A stretch of DNA of 64,000 bases from Emergomyces orientalis (Eukaryota > Ascomycota > Eurotiomycetes > Onygenales > Ajellomycetaceae). The stretch covers positions 992,001-1,056,000 of the forward strand of contig MOWL01000068.1 in the NCBI GenBank assembly GCA_002110485.1, read 5' to 3'. Positions within the stretch are counted from its first letter, which is position 1. Each line of letters opens with the position of its first letter. This document shows positions 11,030 through 21,491 of the stretch, piece by piece. The position numbers and the translations under genes were made by a program. The notes under the pieces were generated by a model. That model saw only the letters and a program-made list of their open reading frames with translations, ran no database searches and was not told the origin of the DNA.

Positions 11030-12238
11030 TTTTTCCCCCTTCGTTTTCGGCTGTAAGGAAGGCCCCCACAAAACTTTATAGGACTCTGAAACAAAATGAT
11101 GATCCCATAGACTTTATTACTAGGAGTGCGTATGTATGGATACGCTGTGGTTTATGGACATCGGGACCCAGTAAATCATATAGCTCTGTCCACGGTAAGA
11201 GGGCTTCCGTCGTGTAAGTTGGGGGAGTATGGGAAGACAATGCAGATATCTAGATCATATGAAGACGCAGCAATCGAAGCAAAGACAGGTCAGATAATTA
11301 ACGGCGCCAGTTAACGTTAATGATCAACGAGTTGATATAAGTCAGTAATGAGTTAGGTGCTGGAATCATCTATGGGCAAGGAGGCGAGGGAGCTGTACTT
11401 ATTTTCCTTATCAGCTTCAAACCTGGCAAACCTGGGCATGGGGGTTGCCGCCACTCAGAGCATCCCCTTTTGTCAACGCTGCTTTTGTGCCCAGGATAGT
11501 TACACAACGATGATGTGTAATGTATGTACGGTACAATGTACTGTACCAGTGCATACATGGCATTCCGTACGTCGTCTTGAAATATATTACAAACAAACTG
11601 TAATGCAGAAGTCCACTGTAACTGGGTAAGCAGTAGGTAGGTGGTTACATAGAAAGGTGCCTATCTATATATACTCTTTCTTCTTTTTTCTTTTAATCCA
11701 CACAAGGTTTAGCTTTTCGCAGCATAAGTTTACCTTTCTAAGGGCCTCCCATTTTTGCAAACAGAGATGGTGATCACGTGGTTAGCTTCTTGACAAGAGG
11801 GCCTCAAAACTGCTAGTTATTCCTTCCTCTACCCCAATACTAGTATTTATTTGTTTATATTCCACAGGGGGAAGAGATTCCTCTTCTTCTTCCTTTTAAA
11901 TAGCACGACTAAGAATCCTCGTATGTTAAGGACTGAATACTAGTATTTTGTCATTGTCTTTTATCCTGCATAGAGTCCTTAATTACTAGTAAGCTAGTTA
12001 GTTATTGGTGAAGTACAGCTTACATAAGGATCTCGCTAATTAAGGCCCACCACTGGTAAGTTGCTCTCGTGTCCACGTTAGCTTTTGCTCCAGCTCCAAC
12101 ATCCAACCAACTTTCCTTTCTGCCCCTTCACGTCGAACTAGCTCGGCCCGCATCTCCACATCGGCCCTTGGCATCTACCATCCTTGCTTGAAAGATTATT
12201 ACGTAGCTTCCAGCGATATCAGCCCTACGATAATAATC
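11030..12238. other. Shared divergent promoter region (xanthine dehydrogenase / trypsin-like protein)
   Basis: A 1.2-kb spacer between the divergent starts at 11029 (-) and 12239 (+). It contains several GATA-type motifs (annotated separately) and an E-box-like CACGTG near 11774-11780. The last ~180 nt before 12239 are C/T-rich, as in a fungal 5' leader. I looked for the UaY palindrome (TCGG-N6-CCGA) and did not see an exact copy. The short frames here begin at non-ATG codons or look random. Confidence 0.5.
11292..11666. promoter_or_regulatory. Cluster of GATA-factor (AreA-type) sites upstream of xanthine dehydrogenase
   Basis: HGATAR motifs occur at 11292-11297 (+), 11408-11413 (-) and 11661-11666 (-), that is 260-640 bp upstream of the start codon. 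Purine-catabolic genes in moulds are under AreA nitrogen control, so the sites fit, but such short motifs also occur by chance. Confidence 0.35.
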
Positions 12239-13945
12239 ATGCCTGCCAGCCGTCGCAAGGCTGCGCGGTCATCGGACTCGAATGATTCTGGTTATCATGA
12301 GAGTAAGCCGTCGCATTCCTATTTTCAATCCCTGGGGCTTTTTGAGTGTGCTAATTTGTCAAAAGCGAGCACGATCGAGGAGTACTTGGCTCGGAAAGAT
12401 AAATACCGGGTTGCTGCCCCTGGTCTTCCCTTCGTTCACCCGATTTACAAAACTTCACCCGAGCAAGTTCTTCGCGAACTGATTAAAGAGCTCAAAACTG
12501 AAGTGGATCAATTATTGTCTTCTTTTGAAATCACTGTGTGCGACGCTCTGCTCCGTCTTTGGCACGCGTATCCCGACCACGTGACCACTGCAAACGTCTT
12601 CCATATTACTACCACAGATAACAATCCTGACAAGTGGCAAGCTGCCGCTACATCGATATATTCATTATTTCTCAGTCGTGGAGCATCCGATTTCAACCTC
12701 GAACACCCGCTCCAAGTAGAAATTTCCAACCCTGAACTTGCTTACCATGATATATCACGTTGTCTGCCATCCGATCCTGCACTCTTCGATTTATTTAACG
12801 GAAAAATGGATGCAATTACAGAGATAGCGTCAACGGAGTTACCTGGCGTGATATCCGCAATCTGTTTCCATAAACGAATCCCCTTCTCTAAACAGCTAAC
12901 AGAATGTGAGGGAAAACCCACCGTTATATTATACTGTCGACCTGGCATCCCCGCCAATTTCTCCTCAGTGGAGGAACAATTGATTAACCTTCTCAAGGAT
13001 GCTACTGCAGACGTACATGTCGAGTTGCTGCCAGGCGTTGCAGAGGACTCTGCCGTTATAGATCTGGGAGCGCCACTATACTTACCTGACATCCCGATAA
13101 ACCCAGTGAATGGCTCATCTATTAGCATTGAAGGGGGAGACAACGCTGGTTCTCTTGGCGGATGGGTTTACTTGAACCTTCCCGGCAGCCGCCCTCTAAT
13201 GTGCATGCTGACATGTTACCATGTTGTGAGAGCAATTAACCCAGAGATCACAACTGTAACGGATAGGGATGGCGTTACTCTGGAAAGCGATTCCGGTCAT
13301 GTTAACGTTGTGTACCCTGCGGAAATCGACAAATCATTTACGATCGAGACGGTCGAAAGAGAGAGACTGGAAGGAAGGGGTGAAACACTCAAGGAATTCG
13401 AGGACACATGGGCTCGGATTCTGCAAAAGAGATCGATTGGCCGGGTTCTATGTGCATCCGGGCACAGATTGTCTGGTGGAAGTCGGGTAGATTGGGCACT
13501 CGTGGGCGGCTCCGAAACATTTGCTGCTAATAGGCCACCTCCTCGCCGTGACTTCTATCCTAATTCTAAAAAACCAAAGCCGGAAGCAATGTGGGGACCA
13601 AATGAAGACTTTCGAGCTAGAGAATTTGGAAATATGAGGGAAGGCGACTGGGTGGCTTTCCGCGGAAGGACGTCTGGAGTGGCCTCTGGAGAGGTCAATC
13701 TTTTCAGGGCGCGAATTTTCTGGCCGGATCCTAATTTGACATCCGATGAATGGGAGGTTTTGCCTTTGGGTGATGCTCTCTTCACTCTGCCTGGAGACTC
13801 TGGCTCGATGGTATTCAATTCAAGAGGGCAAATTGTCGGGCTGAACATGACAAAAATTGGCGAAGCGGGCTACGTATCAACGATAGAGGCCATACAAAGG
13901 GATGTCAAGGAGCGAACGGGAGGTTTTTTGAGCTTAGATATTTAA
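12239..13945 (+). CDS. Uncharacterised protein with C-terminal trypsin-like serine protease domain
   Basis: Single-exon gene of 568 codons. The reading frame is open 17 codons further upstream but only from TTG, so I chose ATG 12239, which follows a C/T-rich leader. Residues ~290-568 look like a chymotrypsin/trypsin fold with an intact catalytic triad: His328 (in T-C-Y-H-V-V), Asp418 (in V-D-W-A-L-V) and Ser521 (in G-D-S-G-S-M-V). The first ~290 residues show no family I recognise; they have a Ser-rich, basic N-terminus and a mixed alpha/beta region. No signal peptide is visible, so it is probably intracellular. Trypsin-like domains of this type occur in fungi alone or in multidomain, sometimes NLR-like, proteins, but no nucleotide-binding or repeat domain is present here. 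Substrate and role are unknown. Confidence 0.85.
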   Translation: MPASRRKAARSSDSNDSGYHESKPSHSYFQSLGLFECANLSKASTIEEYLARKDKYRVAAPGLPFVHPIYKTSPEQVLRELIKELKTEVDQLLSSFEITVCDALLRLWHAYPDHVTTANVFHITTTDNNPDKWQAAATSIYSLFLSRGASDFNLEHPLQVEISNPELAYHDISRCLPSDPALFDLFNGKMDAITEIASTELPGVISAICFHKRIPFSKQLTECEGKPTVILYCRPGIPANFSSVEEQLINLLKDATADVHVELLPGVAEDSAVIDLGAPLYLPDIPINPVNGSSISIEGGDNAGSLGGWVYLNLPGSRPLMCMLTCYHVVRAINPEITTVTDRDGVTLESDSGHVNVVYPAEIDKSFTIETVERERLEGRGETLKEFEDTWARILQKRSIGRVLCASGHRLSGGSRVDWALVGGSETFAANRPPPRRDFYPNSKKPKPEAMWGPNEDFRAREFGNMREGDWVAFRGRTSGVASGEVNLFRARIFWPDPNLTSDEWEVLPLGDALFTLPGDSGSMVFNSRGQIVGLNMTKIGEAGYVSTIEAIQRDVKERTGGFLSLDI

Positions 13946-15168
13946 ACTAAGCCTCTGTTATTGTTTTAATGCATACAATGCAATGGAATGGGGATATAAT
14001 GTTTAATTCGAACGTTTAATTCGAACGAATGTCGTTTTTGTTTCGCTAAAGGCTCTATTTGGGGAGGGTTCTTGGTGGCGTTATAACCCGGGTTACTATG
14101 TATGTTAGCCAAACTCTTACATAACTCACCTACAGCTGGATGACTTCATCATTCAATTCTACTTCATCAGAATATCTATCTCATCATCTCTGCTGTACTC
14201 TGCACTTTCTCTCTTCTAATCTCGTAATCATTTGCCCAAGGGAGCGTGAATAGTGTACAGTACAGCCAAGATCAGGAGCGATAAATTAGGTATACAAGCT
14301 TGGGAAAGCAGCTTGATTGGCAGAACCCGTTTTAAATTCAAGTAAACGGTTACGGGGCGTTTTGATTCAAGAAAACAAGCAGCAGTACTAGTATTTTTGT
14401 GAAATACCTCCACCTGAGATTAATATTTTCAAACATCCGCACGATACCCCACAGTATGGATCTTGTATTTACGGAGAAGTTGCTCTTAAGGTGGCCAGTT
14501 AGCTAGCTTCTTTAGGCCTTCTCAACCTGTGAGGGGCAATCCTGATAAAGCCCGCAAGCCGGCGCAGATACAGGCGGCGATCGCCATTGTCCGGTATTAT
14601 TTTCCTAGATTCGAAAATACCTGCAGGCCAGCTCCGGATCACGTGCTTTACCTCAGAAACCTTAAATGGGCGAGATTTCAATGAATGACGTCATGCCGTG
14701 AGTGTGCAAAGTTTCCGCGCAGGAAAGATTTTGAGATCGAGAAACCAGATACTTTTTGCTTTTTTGATCTATAGCAGTAGATAATGGAATTAGGCTCTAA
14801 TGTGCAAGATTGAAGTAGACATGGTGTGCCAGACAAAAGGAAAAAGGCACAAAAACGCCAGAAACCGGCGGCAGACTGTAGAATAAAATAAATAAATAGA
14901 CTTAGGTAAAATATACTTAAAACCTTCTCGCAAACTCTCGCGCCGAGAATAATCCCGCTCTCAACTCATTACCTAAATTCTAAATCATTCACACGAAATT
15001 TATCATCAACAGGAAAAGAACAAGTAAATCAAGCAAATATAAATACGCGTTAAAATAAAATAAAATAATATCAAACACTATTATCGACAGAGGAACAGGT
15101 CTCGTAGTTGCCATGTAGTAGATTGTTGCTAAATGTGTCGTAAACGTATATATATATATATTTTTCGG
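13946..15168. other. Convergent intergenic region
   Basis: This is the 3' flank of the protease-like gene (+) and of the type II membrane protein gene (-). It contains a direct repeat of TTTAATTCGAACG at about 14000-14026, an A/T-rich stretch at 14880-15075 and a short TA repeat near 15149-15160. The two small frames here (14228-14413 and 14499-14681) have no recognisable family. The second opens at TTG rather than ATG. Confidence 0.5.
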
Positions 15169-17074
15169 CTATGATCCCGCAAACCCCTGCTCTTCTTGTT
15201 CCCACTTCTTCCTCTCGACAGCGTTTCTAGCTCTGTAAGGAGATAAGGGAATTAGCGATGGGAAGCGAAAAGTAGAAATGGAATATAAAGCGAACGCAGG
15301 GGAGTGAAAATGGGAGGTTTAATGCATACCTAAAAGCGCGGACAAACCGCCATACCTCTGCGTCCGCAAGGTTCCACGCCTCCGAAACATCCCTAATCCG
15401 CTTATCCTCACTTTTAGTGCTCTTTAAAACCCCCCTCGCCTTCCCAATCAAATCAAACTCCGCTTTGATTTTCGCCTCATCACCACCAGGAAAATCCTCC
15501 ATGAGAGGTTTCTGTGCATCGTCCTTCTCCCGCGGTGTCTCCCGCGGTATGCGGAAGCCGAAGTGCCAATCTAGATCATCAATGGTCTGAGACGGCAGCG
15601 CGCTTTCCTTCGGGTTGGCGGGGAATGACTCCACGGTAAACCACAGGCTTCGGGTCAATCCAAGGCCCCCCGCAACGATGCTTTTGAAAGGAACCACGCG
15701 GGAGAAGCCATCAATCCCTTCGCCAAGGAAGAGCTTAGTGGCCTCTATAAGCCATTTGTCGCGGCCAGTCTCGCGACGGATGTAAGGGAGAGTGATGCTG
15801 TCGGAGCCCCTCTGCAGGCTTAGCAAGGTATAGGGATGGGGGAGGATGCCGATGGTATAGACTGCAGAAGTGTTAATGTAGCCGCTAGGCTGCATTATCT
15901 TCAGTCTGTTTTTCGGAGCGCAAGGGGTGCACCCGAGATTATTGGGTGGACAGGTCATTTGGAGCATGGAGGGTGCGCACTGGGTGAGCAAGTCGGCCAA
16001 TTTGATAGCCGGGTTGACAAGGACTGTTGTTTTCTCAGGAAATGGTTTCATGATTGAGATTCCCGAGCTGAATGTATTTTGGAATATGGTCTGTAGGTGT
16101 AGATTGATGAGATCGACCAATGCAAGTTTTCCAACTGCCAGGTTTTCGTTCATCTTCTCAGCAATTGGTGAATAGCGATTGGCAACCACGCTGGGCCGAT
16201 AGTAAGCAAGGCTGGTTGATTTCTCGACCCTAAAAAACTTATCCGGAACCACATCAATCAAATCCGTCGCATCTTTCAAATTATCCCTTTCCAGCGCAGC
16301 TTGTATGGCATCGTTTACATGACCCCTCTCTCCTGAAAATAGGCATGTGCCCAAATTCTCTAATCGGGTAATGTACTCCGGGGCAGTTCCTCTTCGGAGA
16401 GAGGCCAATAATCTGTCCTCGTATTCAGCCATGGGGAAACACCTCCAATCCACAAGAATGCCAGTATCAATGCTTCCCCAAGCGAGCCATTTCATGAAGT
16501 CCGCCTCAAGCTCCGGACCCAACCCTTTCGCCTTGACCGCTTGATATCTAGGATTGTTCGCTGCCTCTGAGGGCCCTAAAACTATAGGACGAAACCCTTT
16601 TGCCCACCATGCACGACGCCAGGCCAGAAGTAGCTGTCTATCTGCCCCAGCTTCGCCTTTCTGCTTCTTGCTCATCGAATTGTAGTAGGTAAATACTGGT
16701 CGTCTCAAGGCCAATGGCGGGAGGACTGAACGGTTTTCGTCCAAAGTGATGCTGGAGGAATAAGGGTTCAGCCATTTCCAGTCACTGAACCACTTCGATT
16801 CCCCGCTAGTGCTATTCGTTTGCTCTGGAGGCTTGTGGGCAGGAGGGCTGAAGGACAATCGGAGGCTATTGAGGTCTGGCAGGTCTGGCAGGCTTGGAAA
16901 TTTTGGAAATTTTGGTAGATTCGGGATGTTTGGTCTTGGGACGTTCTCGACATATGTGCTGGCCTTCTCCTTGACTTCACGCAAAGGGGTCGAGGGAGTG
17001 CTGGAAAGGATTAAAAAGAAAATAGCAAAGAAGGCGACCACGCCAAAAAGCCTCGTCCCTTTATGAGAGAGCAT
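15169..17074 (-). CDS. Conserved-looking type II membrane protein of unknown function
   Basis: Two exons, 17074-15330 and 15232-15169, join in frame to 602 aa. The upstream TTG-initiated extension is ignored, because ATG 17074 directly precedes a short basic stretch and one hydrophobic anchor (residues ~8-27). That layout is typical of Golgi or ER type II proteins. A Pro/Leu/Phe-rich stem follows (~35-75) with repeated PKFP/PDLP-like units, then a large lumenal domain (~110-590). The domain contains Trp-rich segments, a Cys-rich patch (C-P-P-N-N-L-G-C-T-P-C) near residue 360 and a charged C-terminus encoded by the small last exon. The architecture suggests a glycan-modifying or secretory-pathway enzyme, but I cannot see a diagnostic glycosyltransferase motif and assign no activity. 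Confidence 0.8.
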
Positions 17075-17723
17075 CGTCGATGGCAATCGCAATTAGCAAT
17101 TAAACCTAAATAAGAATAAGAATGCACGGCTTGAGAGGTCGATCAGCCAGTTTGTGGTATGCCACGGGAACGATCAACCAGGCGAACTAGAAGTAGCCCA
17201 TTGATCGCGTCGATGGAAGAAGGCTGCAGCCCCTCGGCTCTCTCACACTCTTCTTCTCATGTCTGCTTTTTTGCTTTTGCTTCTCTGGTGATGTTGGTTG
17301 CCTATGAAGTGTCCCAGCTGGGACATATCACCAAGGTTGTTTTTTCTTGTTTGCCTGTAAGTGCCAAGACTCGCAGAAATTATATAATCGATTGAATTTC
17401 CCCTCGGCGCTTGGCCTCGAGGAGTTCTGCTGACTGCCCATTACAGCAAAGCTATCTCTACCTAGATATATTTGATATATATATTACAGTACGAACATCC
17501 AGGAGGATAAGAAGGACCAAGATGATACATTGGCACCGCTGTTTTAATTTCAAAACGTTTGTCCACTTTTTGAGTTTACCTTCGTAAACAATCGCCTATC
17601 TATAACCCTACTTAAAACCTTCATTCCGAACCAGATCTAAAAACCCAAAAAAAACTCCTCTCATATAGATATCATAGAAGTGGGACAAGGGAAAGTGACG
17701 GAAAAGATTTAAGACACATGATA
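17075..17723. other. Intergenic region
   Basis: Upstream region of the type II membrane protein gene and 3' flank of the surface-protein gene, both on the - strand. The 78-codon + frame at 17159-17395 has an ATG but no recognisable family. A short TATATA stretch lies near 17474-17482. Confidence 0.5.
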
Positions 17724-18888
17724 TCACCGCCTTAATGGCGCCCCGTCCAATTCCGCCACAAACTTCCGATCATGCTGCGTCGGCATCTCGATGACATTGC
17801 TCTCATAATGACTCAGTTCCACCGGTCTTTGGTCAAAATGAAGCTCTGCTCGATCATAATTATGCAATTCTACCGCCTGATGAGCGCTATACGCATCGTC
17901 CTTGTCATCAGCAGAAGGTGGGTTAACAGGAACCATGTCCTCATCTTTGGGTAATGCGGGCTTTTGTTGTAATCTTCGACGGGCAATACAGAATCCCAGC
18001 ACCCCGATGAGGGCAGCAAAAGCTATTACTCCAATGACCACACCAGCTATCCAGGCCTTGTTGCTGCTGTTGCTAGGTAAGTTTGGGGCGTGTGCATCTG
18101 GGTTGTCGGAATTTGTCTCGCGTGGTAATGCGGTTGTGGAGGCGGGCGAAGCGTCAGTTTTTGTGGATTGGGTAGCTTGGGGATGAGAATGAAACACGAA
18201 AATGTCAGTTCTCACAATCGAGTTCGGGGCTAATATTATAGGAGCAATATAATATGGAATCTACGTACCGGATGCAGTAGTGTCCGGGAAATTCCTGTAA
18301 ACGGTCCACGGAGAGTCGTCTCCTAGCTGACCATACCTGCAGATCAACTGCGTTCCGAGCAAATTTTCCGATGGTGCACTTTCGTATACGAGAAGGGAAG
18401 CGCATATGTTGTTCTTACTATTGCCACAGAAATATAATCAAAACAAAATACCAGTAAGATTTTTTTGGGGGCCGTCGTGGTTTTGACATGGACCTGTACA
18501 TACCAATCCAGCGTCTTGTCGCCAGGGTAGAGAAGCGTGTTGCCAGAACAAGTGGTCGGGAGCATGCAGGGAGTCTTCGCAGATGTTGGGCAGCAAGTGT
18601 AATAGCTATCCGATTTCGTGAGCGTGTCTCCATAATCGCAGACCACTCGCACTACCATCATATGTTAGTTTCTTCGAATTTAAGAGAAGCCCTTTGATGT
18701 AGAGGCCGGCAAAGAGTTCAGGTCGACATACTAGCAGACTTGCTCCCGGATTCTGTCGTAATTCGCCATCCTACATCAGGTGAGGATAGAGGGCGTCTAT
18801 CTTCCTTCTGAGCGTGGATCCGATTTCCAAAAAAAAGAAGAATCAACGTTGCCGCTGTTTGTAGCGGGAGACTTGACAACCTATTCAT
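17724..18888 (-). CDS. Single-pass surface membrane protein with Cys-rich ectodomain (Mid2/SKG6-like layout)
   Basis: Four exons (18888-18732, 18651-18504, 18417-18269, 18175-17724) join in frame to 301 aa. Three frame-preserving introns and a good start make this model firm, although no single frame exceeds about 160 codons. Residues 1-26 form a signal peptide. Residues ~27-150 are an ectodomain with eight cysteines, including a C-C-P motif. A Ser/Thr/Ala-rich stalk follows, then one hydrophobic helix (~185-207) ending in an Ala-Arg-Arg-Arg stop-transfer. The ~90-residue cytosolic tail is acidic. The layout matches a widespread fungal group of wall/plasma-membrane proteins with Mid2- or SKG6-like transmembrane regions, some acting as stress sensors. 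The ectodomain family is not one I can name. Confidence 0.8.
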
Positions 18889-19609
18889 TTTGTCAAGTTA
18901 TGTGTTGTATGGTAGTTATGTGTGTAGGGAACATAAAATTCCCATGCACCAGAGTTGTAGCAAACATAAGAAACATAACGAACAGACATTGAAGCCTGGC
19001 AAAAAAAAAGAAAACAAAAGCTGGAAAATTTGAAAAGGGCTGTTATCGTTGGTCATCCCCTGAAATCTTCTCAATACGAGGTACTGGTGAAGCTTCGCCC
19101 AACTGTATTCTCTTTTCGCGCTCGTTCGGGGTCGCCCCTTTTACTTATTTAGCCTTGGGCTTAGCGTAAGGCCTAGCCGCACACTTTTCAGTTTCTTGCC
19201 CTGTGCATCCTCTGGAAGAGCTGTTTTTGTGCTCTCGAAGTTGAGTAACAGGAAGACGATGGTGACTCGGAAGGTTCGGATTTTTGCAGTTGTTGATGTT
19301 GCAGGCTGTGGAGCATCGGCCGGTTTTGAATTAGATTATCTCAAGAAAGCGCCGTTCAAAACTTCACCTGAACAGTTCAAGAACCCATCATCGGTAACTT
19401 CGGCATGTCAAGGCCCTAATAGGGCGATCAGAACTTCTGACAATAGATGTGTCGACAACAACCGCGAAAAATTTATCTGCGAAATGAAAATGAATTGAGT
19501 CATGGAAGTTCTATATCATCGTATAGTCCTCCCTAACAACTCCCAATCCAACATATATTCAACCCGTTAGGGTCCTTCTCTGTCTATATTGCCACCAGAA
19601 AATAAAAAT
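18889..19609. other. Intergenic region
   Basis: Promoter of the surface-protein gene and 3' flank of the nicotinamide riboside kinase gene. An ATG frame of 79 codons at 19259-19498 (+) lacks recognisable features and is left out. Confidence 0.5.
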
Positions 19610-20894
19610 CTACTCTACCCCAACCTCCTCCTCAACTACCCGCAAAATCTCCCTCACTCCCCACTCTAGCAACTCCGTCATATCAGCCCCTCCTTTCCCT
19701 GGCGCCACCAAAACGCCAGCATCCTCCCTGACATACTCGCCCTCCCCAACAACCTCCTTCAACTCCTCCTCATTCCTCGAAATACCCGGGCCGGGAAGCA
19801 ATAGCCACTGGTGATCAGCTATATACCGCGGCCAAACGATATCATCAACATAACCGGGCGGATCCGTCCAGAAATTCTGGTGTGGCAAGGGCTCGCCGTC
19901 TTCTTCAATATTTCCAATGCCATCTGCACTTAACTCCGTAGACCTGTCTTGATTCTTATTATCTTCGTCCGATTTAGGCGTGGGCGCAGGGCCAATAGTA
20001 ACGTAGCCCGTCCTGCCTTCCCTCCGCTCCTTCAACACAGAATACGTCGCAGGCAGAAATAAGGGTACATGTATACTATCGTGCACACTGCGAAGGGGAT
20101 GTTTCTCATCGTCTGGTGGTGCATATAGCAGAAACCCTTCTAGAAACGCAAGTGATAGTGACATTGAATTGGTACCAGATTTCGTAGATATTATGCCCTC
20201 CATCTTCCGCGTGACCTCGTCTCGGATGCGACGAATCGTATCCTCACCAACACCCGAATCCGTAACTTCATTCAGGTCCTCTTTGCTTTTTAGCCGGGGT
20301 GGTAAAATACCACGGGATCGTACGTATGAGAGTGCAGACACGAGTTGTCGAATGTCAAGTGCGCCGATAGTATCCCAGTCCTGCACGCGTTTTCCGGACG
20401 AGGTGGTTGTCACTGGTATTCTATTGTGCGGAAACGTACAATTAAATCAACTATTGTTAGCCCATTGTAACTCCGCTCTGTCTTGTATAGAGGAGACATG
20501 TCCCGCTTCCAGTTTGGGAGAGGTGGAGGAGTTCCAAAGTTAGGGCAGGGGAGGTACGGGGTGAAGACGTGGGTTGAGATTGCGAACACAGGACATACTG
20601 ATCATCTGGCTTATAAAAGTCATCTTCATGGACGATAAACACCCTCAAAGCTTCTTCGTCCCTGTCCCTGTCCCTGACCGCACTCTCCGTCTCTTTTTTC
20701 TCAATCTCGCCGGAGCCTGCATTCCTACTAGTTTTGCCCCCCGGGTTTGACCCTGGCCTAAACACAGTCCGGAATAAGCGGGCAAGAGTGGTTTTTCCAC
20801 TTGACGATGGTCCAGATATCCCTACGACGATCGTTTTTTTGCTAGCTGGTTGGGCCGGTGCAGCTTTGTTTTCGGTGTGCCCCGAGGAGGACAT
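19610..20894 (-). CDS. NRK1: Nicotinamide riboside kinase
   Basis: Two exons, 20894-20599 and 20420-19610, encode 368 aa. The enzyme phosphorylates nicotinamide riboside (and the nicotinic acid form) to the mononucleotide in NAD+ salvage. A P-loop lies at residues 28-35 (G-P-S-S-S-G-K-T). The substrate-binding motif H-E-D-D-F-Y-K-P-D occupies 89-97, and its continuation D-Q-I-P-V is created exactly by the splice. The downstream signatures Q-D-W-D-x-x-x-A-L-D and F-W-T-D-P-P-G-Y match the NRK family. The protein is much longer than human NRK1 (199 aa) because of a ~35-residue charged insert between the P-loop helix and the substrate motif, a second acidic insert near 246-275, and a C-terminal extension. 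The fold and catalytic Asp are retained, so activity is likely. A uridine-kinase role is less likely. Confidence 0.9.
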
Positions 20895-21491
20895 GGTTAG
20901 TTTGGTGTTGGATGCTGGCGGGGCCTGTGGGGTAGCTACTAAATATGGGATCTGGAATGCTGGGGATCAGTTTCAGGGTTAAGCAGTAGAGCAGTATGAT
21001 GCCCTCTGAACAGATGAGAGCTGGGGCGTAGTAGGATGCATTTTTGTTTTGGATTTTAATATGGAGGGAGTAACAGGCGAGTTTTAACTGTACGTGTATG
21101 TCCGTCCCTCTGATATGTATATGCTCTAGCACTGCCAGAAGATTTACTCTAGCACCCAGAGCCATGACTCCCAAAGCAAGAATCAAAAGCTTCACAGCAT
21201 CGATACCTCAAAGTATTGGACATAAAATAATGGCTCACATAGATAGTACGAGATACATAGTTCAAATCAATACTACAGTACAATATGCAAATATATGCCA
21301 GTATTTAAACACGAAAAGTATCAGCACCCAAACATGCCCTAATGGCTCCGATAGTTGACTCCAAAGTCCTAGTAGCCTAATTTCATATTCCAGATCCATA
21401 ATACGTCCAATCGCCGGCGCGTTTGCCGTACTATTAAGATCCCAACAGAGCTAAAAGAAGAAAAGAAAATAGTTTAAAAGGACTCTACACA
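20895..21491. other. Intergenic region
   Basis: Upstream region of the riboside kinase gene and 3' flank of the SNF2 gene, both on the - strand. No supported coding sequence or RNA gene is visible. Confidence 0.5.

Noticed and set aside
12188..12238. N-terminal extension of the trypsin-like protein
   Set aside because: It begins at TTG; the first ATG in frame is 12239.
11030..12238. UaY binding site upstream of xanthine dehydrogenase
   Set aside because: No exact TCGG-N6-CCGA palindrome seen by eye; only GATA-type motifs remain.
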